Origin: a bacterium TMED198
GTDB lineage: Bacteria; Fidelibacterota; Marinisomatia; SCGC-AAA003-L08; D37C17
Assembly: GCA_002170735.1 (NCBI GenBank)
Contig: NHIV01000028.1
Span: forward strand, 1 to 12,891
DNA: 12,891 nt
Direction: 5' to 3'
Shown here: one piece after another, positions 1 to 7,515 of the stretch
How the letters are laid out: every line of letters starts with the position of its first letter
Numbering within the stretch: the stretch's first letter is position 1
Position numbers and translations under genes: made by a program
Notes under the pieces: generated by a model
Database searches by the model: none
Seen by the model: only the letters and a program-made list of their open reading frames with translations
What the model was told of the DNA's origin: nothing

Positions 1-1
1 G

Positions 2-313
2 GATGTTCTAGTAGCGAATTCACACAGTGCTGTTAGCGTGAATCAAGCCAGCAAGTTTGAGCTATCATCTGCTTATCCAAACCCATTCAATCCAGTGACT
101 TCTTTTGTATTATCAGTAGCGGATGATGTGAACGTTTCAATCGTAGTTTACAATGCAATGGGTCAAAAGGTTGATGTTCTAGCAGATGAAGCTATGAGTA
201 GGGGTATGTACAGCTTTAATTGGAATGCTAGTAGCATGTCAAGTGGGGTGTACTTTATAAGAGCTCAGTCAGGTTTTGATGTGTCAACACAGAAAATAGT
301 TCTTATTAAATAG
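2..313 (+). CDS. T9SS-exported protein, C-terminal part (5' truncated)
   Basis: Only the last ~103 residues are in the window. The frame is open to base 2, so the GTG at 38 is probably internal and not the true start. The visible part is a type A T9SS C-terminal sorting domain. It has the signature SSAYPNPFNPVT, then a beta-rich stretch with the motifs VYNAMGQKV and SGVYFIRA, and it ends in QKIVLIK. In T9SS-bearing FCB bacteria this ~80-residue tail takes a protein across the outer membrane and is cleaved or anchored at the surface. The catalytic or structural part of the protein lies upstream of the window, so its function cannot be named. A strong terminator follows 39 bases after the stop, so this gene ends its transcript and is separate from the receptor gene downstream. 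Confidence 0.88.
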   Translation, partial: DVLVANSHSAVSVNQASKFELSSAYPNPFNPVTSFVLSVADDVNVSIVVYNAMGQKVDVLADEAMSRGMYSFNWNASSMSSGVYFIRAQSGFDVSTQKIVLIK

Positions 314-352
314 TTTTTTTAGATTTTATCCCTCCCTGCGTTATGAAGAAAT

Positions 353-386
353 GGGCCTGGCATCAATATAGCTAGGCCCTTTTTTT
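353..386 (+). terminator. Rho-independent terminator
   Basis: A 9-bp stem (353-361 with 371-379, one G-U pair) encloses a 9-base loop and is followed directly by seven T residues (380-386). It sits 39 bases after the stop of the T9SS-tail gene and should end that transcript. Confidence 0.88.
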
Positions 387-483
387 CAGTCAATCTTATC
401 TAATCAAATTCTAACATGTTTCTAATACTTGATATCATCTCAAACAATAGATTTACCATTATTAAATTGTAATATTCATAAAA

Positions 484-3400
484 ATGATAAAACTTTACGC
501 ACTTTTTTTATTAAATCTTTCCTTGTTATTTTCAATTCAGATTACGGGGAAGGTTTTGGATTCAGGGTCTAATATTCCTTTAATTGGGGCTAACGTCTAT
601 ATTGAAAATACTGAGTTTGGAGCTGCTACTGATATTGACGGTTATTTCGTAATTGATGGAGTTGAGCCTGGTGAATATAAAATAATTGTTTCATACATCT
701 CATATAAAACATCCATAGAAATGTATACTATTGATGAAAATAATACAGATTTTATTTTTCTACTAAAAGAGGATTCACTTAAGGGCGATGAGATCAAAGT
801 TATAGGAAAGATAAAAAAAAGTAATGAATACAAAAAGATCAAAGAACAAAAAGAGTCAAAGGATATATTAAGTACTTTTTCTGCATCTGAAATTAGAAAG
901 AGCGGTGATTCAAACGCAGCTCAAGCTTTGAAAAGAATAACCGGGGTAACAGTAGTAGAAGGTAAAAATGTTGTTATTAGAGGTCTTGGTGATAGGTATA
1001 CCCAAGCAAGAGTTAATAGTTTAATAATGCCGAGCACTGATCCAGATAAAAGAACGTTGCCTCTTGATCTTTTTTCAACTAAGGTTATAGAAAAGGTCAA
1101 TGTTTATAAGAGTTACCATCCTAAGCTTCCTGGTAACTTTGCTGGTGGCTCAGTTGATGTTATAACAAAGTCATATCCAGATGATTTCATGCTAAAGTTT
1201 AGCCTTTCTAACTCTAGCAATTCAGAGTTACAGCTAAGTGATATAGTTCTATCTAACAATGGATATGTAAGCGCAAAAGGAGACTATTCACAATTTAATC
1301 TCGACCTTTCTGTGGATGCTTTTGGCTCAAATTATATTTTTGAAACAACTCCACAGTTTTTCAGTGATTATCATGAAACATCTAATGACATGGAAGATGA
1401 AATATTTGATAACTTTTTGTACAATAGTAAATATGATAGCAATGCAGATTTTCTGAGCAACTTTTATACTTCAGATGATGAATACTGGAAGTATTTTTAT
1501 TATTTAAAGTTATCTGATAGCTCAAAGGATCTTGCTGGATCATACAAGAGAAACCAAATTAATTCCAGTGATCTAAATCTATTTGGTATTCAGCTTCCAA
1601 GCTCACCAATATCTTTTTCATTTATGAATGGTAACAAGTTCAGATTGGGCAGATTTATAGAGTATGGTTACTTTTTAAATCTTAGTTACGCAAATAAATT
1701 TTCAACGGAATCTGAGATTATCAGCGAATACGCTAAGATTGGGGATTTATATAGAGCTCAGTATAACCTAGTTCAGGAAAAGCATAGTTTTAACACTAAT
1801 CTTTCAAGTCTTTTAAGCACAGGAATAAAATTCAAGCTAAATAGAGATAATTATATGAAGATAGATTATAACTACATGGATATAATAACTTCTAAGAATG
1901 AGTCTATGAGAATAGAAAGCAATGAAACCTATTATGAGTTAGATAATGGAGGTTTATCTCTATCTGACAAAATATCACAGAAGTCAATTAGTTCTCACCA
2001 TATTATATTTGATATAGGTTACAGGCTTAATAAAAAAATTGATTTTCAGGTTGATGTTTACTACAATGATAGCAAGTCTAATCTTAATATGCCAGATATG
2101 AAACAACAGACTTATCATAAAAATATTTATATTGGAAATAATATTTGGGACCAAGCTGAAGAGTTTAATGATCTGAATGGAAATGGTCAATGGGATAATG
2201 CAGAACAATATATCGATCTAGGAAATGGTCAATGGGATAATGGGGAGTTATTTGTTGATCAAGGTAATGGTTACTGGAACGTAGGCGAAAATTTCAGTGA
2301 CAATGGGGTGTACAATTCAGATTCAGGATCCTACATTGGAGGGGGTAATGGAGCTTGGGACTTTGCTGATCTTGATGGAGATGGGTTGTGCAACAATTCT
2401 TTAGATCAAAATGGAGATGGGATTCCTGGAAGTTTTGCGGATCAGGAGTGTGAAAACTGGAACGAATTAGGTAATGGTATCTATGATGAGGGAGAAAATT
2501 TTGTCGATTTAGGAAACGGTATCTATGATGTGGGTGAAGAGTTTATAGATACAGGGTTAATGAACGGTACATGGGATGGCCCAGAGACTTTTGTAGATTT
2601 AAATGGTGATGGGGTTTGGAATGATGCCGAACAATTTGTAGATACAAACAGCAATGGAGTTTGGGATGAAGGGGAGGAGATAATACAAGATCGCATAGAC
2701 TACAATAACGAAATGTATAGGTACCTATCTCTAGTTGAAGGGCAAGGAGAGAATGGTGTCAAGCCAACAAAACGAACCTGGATATATGGAGGTGAAGATC
2801 AAGAGAGCTATGGTTATAACTCTAGTATTAATTATCAATTAAACAAGGATTTAAATTTAAGCTTTTTGTTTGGATACGATGATTTGCTTAAAAGCAGATC
2901 CTTCAGCAAGAGAGAGTTTACAATGGGTACTAACTCTCAGAGTGTAATTTTTAATAGTATTTTTAATCCCAACAACTTACATGAAGGGGCAATTTTTGAT
3001 CAAGAAGATAAATATTTTTCTATTTCATTTAATGAAGCATGTGAATGCTTTGTTAGCCATGATGGCCTTTATATGATGGAAAGCTCTTCCCTTGCCAGTA
3101 ACAACTCCTACAGAGTCTCTGAAGGTACATATGGTAGATATTTTCTTTTTTCAATAGATAAAAAATACTTTTTAGGGCTGGAAGGTTTTACCTTTAGCTC
3201 TGGGCTTAGGTATGAGAAATATGATCTCAAAATGCAACCTTTTAATACAGTTACAGGGGAGCTCCTATGGAGAGCTTCTAGCAAGAATGGAGTTTATGAT
3301 AAAGTAGAGCCGTACCTTGATGGTAACGAAAATGGGCTTTATGATCCAGGGGAGTCTTTCTTAGATTTAAACAACAACAATGCATGGAATCCTGAAGAAG

Positions 3401-4344
3401 AATTTGAAGATTTAAATCAAAATGGTGTTTGGGATGACGGGGAGAGCTTTGTTGACCAGCATGCTATAGTGCTTATAAATTCAAATAAAAATGAAAAGAC
3501 ATACCTACCCGCATTTAACTTGATTCTTTCACAGAATGATCTTTTTAAGTATAGATTTTCATACTCCAACACACTTGCAAGGCCTCAGTACAGGGAGTTA
3601 GCTCCAACTAAATATGAGGAGTTCTATAGCGATAGAGCAGTTGAAGGAAATCCGTATTTAAAAACTACAAGAATTAGCAATATAGATTTTAGGTTTGAGT
3701 TCTATCCCAATAAAACTAACATGTACTCTTTTGCAATCTATAGAAAATTTTTCAAGGATCCAATAGCTCTAGTTATCAGGCCTGGATCCAGCCATAACTA
3801 TATATCATACTCTAATTCTAAAAGTGCAAACCTACTTGGTTTAGAGGTTGAGATTATAAATAAGATCAATTTTATTCCTATAGAATATGGAAAGTTTTCA
3901 ATTGGATCCAACCTCTCTTATATTAAAAGCAGTACAGAGTCCTATAATAGCTTTGTAAGCTATATGGGTGACACTTTGACCAATATTTCAAATAAAAAGG
4001 TTAGGCCTATGATGGGCCAATCAGATATAATTTTTAATGGAAATCTTGGTTGGAGTAGTTTGAAAAATATTCTGGAGTTCAACTTGGCACTCAGCTACAA
4101 CTCAAAGAGATTACTATATGTTGGTGATGGAGAAATTTCAGATGAGTATGAGTACCCAAGACCTAGCTTAAACTTTACTTCAAAGTATACCATTAGAGGA
4201 ATTGAGCTATCTTTCAAGGTAAAGAATCTACTTGACTCTGAAGTTCTTCTTGGGATTGAAAATAATGATGTAAATACAATATATTATACAAAAAGGTTTA
4301 AGCCTGGTATAACTTATAACTTTAGTTTTGGGTACAGCCTTTAG
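484..4344 (+). CDS. TonB-dependent outer-membrane receptor with acidic repeat insertions
   Basis: This is a 1286-residue TonB-dependent receptor. Residues 1-~17 form a signal peptide. Residues ~20-105 are a CarboxypepD_reg-like beta-sandwich (ITGKVLD, then ATDIDGYFVIDGVEPGEY). Residues ~140-235 are the plug, with VVIRGLGDRYTQARVN, a DPDKRTLPLDLFST stretch and PGNFAGGSVDV. The rest is a 22-strand-type barrel ending in an aromatic beta strand (NFSFGYSL). The barrel is interrupted by two runs of GNGxWDxGExFxD repeats (residues ~553-735 and ~935-992), which by family topology should lie in extracellular loops. Two cysteines (636, 656) fall inside the first run, and a CxC sits at 853-855. The family imports large ligands such as siderophores, glycans or peptides using TonB energy. 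No partner lipoprotein (SusD-like) follows, so the substrate is unknown. The start ATG has no Shine-Dalgarno match, only an A-rich leader. The gene is flanked by terminators and is probably monocistronic. Confidence 0.9.
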   Translation: MIKLYALFLLNLSLLFSIQITGKVLDSGSNIPLIGANVYIENTEFGAATDIDGYFVIDGVEPGEYKIIVSYISYKTSIEMYTIDENNTDFIFLLKEDSLKGDEIKVIGKIKKSNEYKKIKEQKESKDILSTFSASEIRKSGDSNAAQALKRITGVTVVEGKNVVIRGLGDRYTQARVNSLIMPSTDPDKRTLPLDLFSTKVIEKVNVYKSYHPKLPGNFAGGSVDVITKSYPDDFMLKFSLSNSSNSELQLSDIVLSNNGYVSAKGDYSQFNLDLSVDAFGSNYIFETTPQFFSDYHETSNDMEDEIFDNFLYNSKYDSNADFLSNFYTSDDEYWKYFYYLKLSDSSKDLAGSYKRNQINSSDLNLFGIQLPSSPISFSFMNGNKFRLGRFIEYGYFLNLSYANKFSTESEIISEYAKIGDLYRAQYNLVQEKHSFNTNLSSLLSTGIKFKLNRDNYMKIDYNYMDIITSKNESMRIESNETYYELDNGGLSLSDKISQKSISSHHIIFDIGYRLNKKIDFQVDVYYNDSKSNLNMPDMKQQTYHKNIYIGNNIWDQAEEFNDLNGNGQWDNAEQYIDLGNGQWDNGELFVDQGNGYWNVGENFSDNGVYNSDSGSYIGGGNGAWDFADLDGDGLCNNSLDQNGDGIPGSFADQECENWNELGNGIYDEGENFVDLGNGIYDVGEEFIDTGLMNGTWDGPETFVDLNGDGVWNDAEQFVDTNSNGVWDEGEEIIQDRIDYNNEMYRYLSLVEGQGENGVKPTKRTWIYGGEDQESYGYNSSINYQLNKDLNLSFLFGYDDLLKSRSFSKREFTMGTNSQSVIFNSIFNPNNLHEGAIFDQEDKYFSISFNEACECFVSHDGLYMMESSSLASNNSYRVSEGTYGRYFLFSIDKKYFLGLEGFTFSSGLRYEKYDLKMQPFNTVTGELLWRASSKNGVYDKVEPYLDGNENGLYDPGESFLDLNNNNAWNPEEEFEDLNQNGVWDDGESFVDQHAIVLINSNKNEKTYLPAFNLILSQNDLFKYRFSYSNTLARPQYRELAPTKYEEFYSDRAVEGNPYLKTTRISNIDFRFEFYPNKTNMYSFAIYRKFFKDPIALVIRPGSSHNYISYSNSKSANLLGLEVEIINKINFIPIEYGKFSIGSNLSYIKSSTESYNSFVSYMGDTLTNISNKKVRPMMGQSDIIFNGNLGWSSLKNILEFNLALSYNSKRLLYVGDGEISDEYEYPRPSLNFTSKYTIRGIELSFKVKNLLDSEVLLGIENNDVNTIYYTKRFKPGITYNFSFGYSL
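2140..2688 (+). repeat. Protein repeat block 1 in the receptor (about 11 GNGxWDxGE units)
   Basis: Residues ~553-735 of the receptor contain about eleven degenerate units of 12-16 residues with the pattern [D/N]xGNGx[W/Y]DxGExFxD. Examples are GNGQWDNGELFVDQ, GNGIYDEGENFVDL and NSNGVWDEGEE. The dense Asp/Asn/Gly spacing resembles EF-hand-like or thrombospondin-type calcium-binding loops. Calcium binding is an inference. One unit carries a variant DGDG stretch with two cysteines. The repeats are clear in the protein but diverged at DNA level, so they are not a recent duplication. Confidence 0.8.
3286..3459 (+). repeat. Protein repeat block 2 in the receptor (about 4 units)
   Basis: Residues ~935-992 hold four more units of the same pattern: NGVYDKVEPYLDG, NENGLYDPGESFLDL, NNNNAWNPEEEFEDL and NQNGVWDDGESFVDQ. 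The block is separated from block 1 by ~200 residues of ordinary barrel sequence, which implies insertion of the same module into a second loop. Confidence 0.8.
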
Positions 4345-4397
4345 ATAATAGCATATCAATCTCATACAAAATGTTACAATAAAGGCTATTGGTTTTT
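4336..4397 (+). terminator. Possible weak terminator after the receptor gene
   Basis: A perfect 8-bp inverted repeat (AGCCTTTA at 4336-4343, TAAAGGCT at 4380-4387) spans the receptor stop codon. Five T residues follow a few bases later (4393-4397). The 36-base loop is large and the T run is not adjacent, so this is a weak candidate. A short CAATA/TATTG hairpin at 4377-4391 is an alternative fold. Confidence 0.3.
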
Positions 4398-4436
4398 GAT
4401 GAAAAAATTATACTTTCCTTTTAATTTAATTTTCAT

Positions 4437-4520
4437 GAGGGGATTCAAAGGTTTTAAATATCAAGTTGTTCCTCCTAGTTTAATTTGATATTTATACACT
4501 GAGCAAACCTTCTTCCCCTC
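4437..4520. other. Structured intergenic element (nested inverted repeats)
   Basis: Three consecutive arms pair in order: GAGGGG (4437-4442) with CCCCTC (4515-4520), AAGGTTT (4448-4454) with AAACCTT (4505-4511), and TAAATATCAA (4455-4464) with TTGATATTTA (4485-4494). That gives 23 perfect pairs around a 20-base loop that contains CCTCCT. A 10-base bulge lies on the right arm (4495-4504) and a small internal loop of 5/3 bases separates the first two stems. It lies 57 bases upstream of the SDR start codon. It could be a structured 5' UTR, a small RNA or a MITE-like remnant. It has no T run, so a classic terminator is unlikely. The two arms are equally readable on either strand. Confidence 0.45.
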
Positions 4521-4577
4521 ACCTAAGCATTTTTAATTAGCGATGAGAAAAACTATATCTTAAATATATTGGATTAT

Positions 4578-6023
4578 ATGGTAGAAGGTAAAATTTTAGT
4601 AACTGGAGCGACAGGATATATTGGTGGTAGAATTGTGCCTGTACTTCTAGAAAATGGATTTTCTATTAGAGTGCTAGCTAGGAATCCAAAAAGACTACAG
4701 AATAAGCCATGGTATGATGATATAGAAGTTTTTGATGGAGATGTTTTAAATAAATCATCGATGGTTGGATTGTTTGAAGATGTAGACACTGCGTTGTATC
4801 TAATACATAGCATGGCAAGCTATGATGACTTCGATAGCACAGATATCAAGGCTGCAAAAAATTTTAGCAGCATTGCAAAAAATGAAGGCCTAAAAAGAAT
4901 TATATATCTTGGAGGATTGGCTGACAAGAACAGCAATCTATCGAAGCACCTAAGCTCAAGAATAGAGACCGGTGATGAGCTGAGAAACTCTGGAATAAAC
5001 ATCATTGAATTTAGAGCAAGCGTCATTGTAGGCTCTGGTAGCTTATCATTTGAAATGATAAGGCATTTATCTGAAAGGCTCCCAGTTATGATTTGCCCAA
5101 AGTGGGTTTATACTAAGACTCAACCAATTGCAATTAGAAATGTTTTAGACTACATATTGAAAACAATTCAGCTCAAACTAAATAAAAACTATATTTTTGA
5201 AATTGGCGGAAAGGATGTTTTGAGCTATGGAGATATGATAAAAGAATATTCAAGTGAAAGAAAATTAAACAGGTTTCTAGTTCCCATACCCTTTTTAACT
5301 CCCAACCTATCGTCCTATTGGGTCCACTGGACCACCCCTCTTTCAGCAAATATAACACGTCCTCTTGTAGAGGGCCTAAAAAATGAAAGCATAATTAAGA
5401 AACATATTAAAGAAGATTTTTTTAAAAACATTAAGCTTCTAAACTATAAGGAGGCTGTTTCTGAGGCCTTGAAATGCTTAGAAACTGAGAACGTTGCAAC
5501 ATCTTGGTCGGACTCAATCAGCTCAAGCAAAGGAAGAGATGGTCAAGAGCTTGAGCTTCAATCAAAAGAAGGAATGATAGTTGAGAGTAGAAAAATATTG
5601 ATTAATGCAACCGCTGAAAAGATATATATGTTTCTGTGTTCTATTGGAGGAGACAAGGGCTGGCTCTATGCCAATTTTTTATGGGTAATTAGAGGGTATA
5701 TTGATCTGCTTCTAGGAGGGGTTGGCCTTCGAAGAGGGAAGAGGAATCAAACAAAGATTAATCAAGGAGATGCACTGGATTTTTGGAGAGTTGAAAGGAT
5801 TGAGTCTAACAAGCTAATTAGGCTGAAGGCAGAGATGAAGCTGCCGGGAGTGGCGTGGCTTGAATATAAAATTGATGACAACTCTAATTTAATTCAAACT
5901 GCATATTTTGCACCTAAAGGCCTGCTAGGCTTAACTTACTGGTATAGCTTGTACCCAATACACAAGATTATTTTCAGAGGGTTGCTAAACTCTATTAAGC
6001 TAAATGTTGAAAAGAAAAAATGA
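4578..6023 (+). CDS. Atypical SDR with C-terminal DUF2867 domain
   Basis: This 481-residue protein has an N-terminal NAD(P)-binding Rossmann domain with the motif TGATGYIGG at residues 9-17. It is of the atypical, NmrA/YbjT-like SDR group: the usual YxxxK catalytic pair is not evident. Residues ~335-480 are a DUF2867 domain, which has an SRPBCC-like fold. It is recognisable from GGDKGW (357-362), the following LWVIRGYIDLLLGGVGLRRGKR stretch (residues ~368-389), GDALDFWRVE and LPGVAWLEY. The fusion is a known family annotated as a putative nucleoside-diphosphate-sugar epimerase or complex I-like NAD-binding protein, with no proven reaction. I chose the ATG at 4578 over an in-frame TTG nine bases upstream because neither has a Shine-Dalgarno site and ATG is the better codon. 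The stop overlaps the next gene's start (ATGA), so the two are translationally coupled. Genes of this kind are often found next to the CFA/DUF1365 lipid cluster. Confidence 0.87.
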   Translation: MVEGKILVTGATGYIGGRIVPVLLENGFSIRVLARNPKRLQNKPWYDDIEVFDGDVLNKSSMVGLFEDVDTALYLIHSMASYDDFDSTDIKAAKNFSSIAKNEGLKRIIYLGGLADKNSNLSKHLSSRIETGDELRNSGINIIEFRASVIVGSGSLSFEMIRHLSERLPVMICPKWVYTKTQPIAIRNVLDYILKTIQLKLNKNYIFEIGGKDVLSYGDMIKEYSSERKLNRFLVPIPFLTPNLSSYWVHWTTPLSANITRPLVEGLKNESIIKKHIKEDFFKNIKLLNYKEAVSEALKCLETENVATSWSDSISSSKGRDGQELELQSKEGMIVESRKILINATAEKIYMFLCSIGGDKGWLYANFLWVIRGYIDLLLGGVGLRRGKRNQTKINQGDALDFWRVERIESNKLIRLKAEMKLPGVAWLEYKIDDNSNLIQTAYFAPKGLLGLTYWYSLYPIHKIIFRGLLNSIKLNVEKKK

Positions 6024-6967
6024 ATTTTATTAAGCCAAAGATTGTCGTGAGTAAGTGTTTAGAGTTCGATGCCTGCAGGTACGATGGTCAATTAATCACA
6101 AATAAATATATTAAGATGCTAAAAGAGTTTATTGATTTTATTCCCGTATGCCCAGAGGTTGAGATTGGACTTGGGACTCCTAGAGATACTATCAAGGTTG
6201 TCAATAACAAGGATGGAAAAATTTTGTTTCAGCCAAGTACAAACACAGACCTAACCAAAAAGATGAAAACTTTTTCAGATGCGTTCTTAAGTCAGCTCGA
6301 AAACGTAGAAGGCTTTATACTAAAATCTAAATCACCATCTTGTGGCTTGAAGTCAGCTAAGATGTATGTAAGTAAAAACAATTCTCCATCGATGGGGGCT
6401 GGAGATGGGCTGTTTGCTGAGCAGGTTAGAAATCGATTTCCTGATTTTCCATCTGAAGATGAGAAAAGGCTAAACAATGTTTTTATAAGGGAGCATTTTT
6501 ATACTACAATCTTTACCATTGCAGATTTCAGAGGCGTTGATACTATGAAAAAAATGTACGAATATCATTCGAGGCACAAGTATTTGTTCATGTCATACAA
6601 CCAAGCTTTGACTATAAAGATGGGAAGAATTGCTGCTAACAGTAGTGGCGATAAATTTGAAAAAGTTCGAGCAGAGTACTTTCAAGAATTGTTGATAATG
6701 TTTAAAAAAAGAGCTAGATACACCTCAAACATTAATATGTTGATGCATGTAATGGGGTATTTTAAAAGCGATGTTACATCAAACGAGAAAGAGCATTTTT
6801 TAAGTTTATTGGAAACATATAGACAAAAAAAAATTCCACTATCAGCGCTCACAAGCGTTCTATTTTCATGGGCAACAAGGTTTAACAACCGGTACCTCCT
6901 TAACCAAAGTCTTTTCAGTTCCTTTCCAATGGAGCTAATGGGCCAGGCCAAGTCAAGGTTCTTGTAG
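6020..6967 (+). CDS. DUF523-DUF1722 (YbgA-type) protein
   Basis: The 315-residue protein has two domains. Residues 1-~150 are DUF523, with conserved cysteines in SKCLEFDACRYDG (C13, C19), FIPVCPEVEIGLGTPR (C44) and SKSPSCGLK (C108). DUF523 members include the thiouracil desulfidase TudS, in which three cysteines hold a [4Fe-4S] cluster; a similar cluster here is an inference. Residues ~185-300 are DUF1722, seen in RGVDTMKKMYEYHSRHKYLFMSY and the repeated pattern up to LLNQSLFSSFP. E. coli YbgA (a DUF1722 protein) is encoded just before the photolyase gene, and the fused form is common in light and singlet-oxygen stress loci, but no photolyase follows here. It overlaps the SDR stop by 4 bases. 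The molecular function of the fusion is not established. Confidence 0.9.
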   Translation: MNFIKPKIVVSKCLEFDACRYDGQLITNKYIKMLKEFIDFIPVCPEVEIGLGTPRDTIKVVNNKDGKILFQPSTNTDLTKKMKTFSDAFLSQLENVEGFILKSKSPSCGLKSAKMYVSKNNSPSMGAGDGLFAEQVRNRFPDFPSEDEKRLNNVFIREHFYTTIFTIADFRGVDTMKKMYEYHSRHKYLFMSYNQALTIKMGRIAANSSGDKFEKVRAEYFQELLIMFKKRARYTSNINMLMHVMGYFKSDVTSNEKEHFLSLLETYRQKKIPLSALTSVLFSWATRFNNRYLLNQSLFSSFPMELMGQAKSRFL

Positions 6968-7067
6968 GCGACTTTAATGTCGACATTGTAAAACTATGTA
7001 ATTTCATTTGTTGTGAAGGGTGTATGTTCGATAAATTTCAATTGGGTTTATTTGTCTGTTATTACTA

Positions 7068-7072
7068 AAGGG
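7068..7072 (+). promoter_or_regulatory. Ribosome binding site deciding a GTG start
   Basis: AAGGG lies 8 bases before the GTG at 7081 and supports this non-ATG start. The same 9-mer AAGGGTGTA also occurs at 7016-7024. Confidence 0.55.
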
Positions 7073-7080
7073 TGTAGTCA

Positions 7081-7515
7081 GTGAAAGTTTTTGTTAGAAC
7101 AGTATTGAGTGTCTTGTGCCTGTCTATCTTGTTTCCTAGGGGGTACTTCATATACAAGTTTACCATTGACAGCTCTGATTTAATTACACTTGAGAAAATT
7201 AAATTTGTAGACTCCGTTCTAAAGCCACAGATTAATGATAAGGCTGTAAAAAGTCCTATAGTCTTCAACATTAAAGACGATTCAGGCAAAACTCTTTTTC
7301 AGGGAGAAATTCCAGATCCTCGAATGATTCATCATGAGGACTTTAGCGGATCATATCCATTGAGGCATGATTTTGTAATGGAGAAGTCATCCTTTGTTAT
7401 CAAGTCTCCTGTTATCAATAATCAAAACAAGATTGAGTTTTATAGGTATGGTAATAGTTCTTCTAATAAAAAATTATTAAAGATTCATTCAGGCTTGGAG
7501 CTAAAAGTTGACTAG
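7081..7515 (+). CDS. Small exported protein, M64 peptidase N-terminal-domain-like
   Basis: This 144-residue protein begins with a signal peptide or single membrane segment (residues ~1-20, VRTVLSVLCLSILFPRG). The rest is predicted beta-rich. The pattern VFNIKDDSGKTLFQGEIPDPRM, then a His-Glu pair (HHEDF), then FVIKSPVINNQNKIEFYRYG resembles the sandwich domain that often precedes the catalytic domain in M64 (IgA-protease-like) metallopeptidases. Here it is its own polypeptide, and the last 8 bases overlap the start of the M64 gene. That suggests the two proteins act together at the cell surface or in the periplasm. The assignment rests on memory of the family pattern, so treat it as moderate. 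It starts with GTG behind an AAGGG site. A stand-alone lipid- or ligand-binding exported protein is the alternative. Confidence 0.6.
   Translation: MKVFVRTVLSVLCLSILFPRGYFIYKFTIDSSDLITLEKIKFVDSVLKPQINDKAVKSPIVFNIKDDSGKTLFQGEIPDPRMIHHEDFSGSYPLRHDFVMEKSSFVIKSPVINNQNKIEFYRYGNSSSNKKLLKIHSGLELKVD

Noticed and set aside
429-459. TTGATA plus TACCAT promoter pair before the receptor gene
   Set aside because: The spacer is 19 bases and the -10 box is poor. In such AT-rich sequence this is expected by chance, and no Bacteroidota TAnnTTTG box is present either.
4569-4577. TTG start giving three extra residues to the SDR protein
   Set aside because: There is no ribosome site at either position, and the Rossmann motif fits the ATG at 4578 better.
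6968-6985. CGAC/GTCG hairpin after the DUF523-DUF1722 gene as a terminator
   Set aside because: The stem is only 4 bp and there is no T run.
7016-7068. Possible 14-codon leader ORF (ATG 7024, stop 7066-7068) behind an AAGGG site
   Set aside because: The spacing from AAGGG to ATG is only 3 bases, no codon bias or attenuator structure supports it, and the AAGGGTGTA duplication can be chance.
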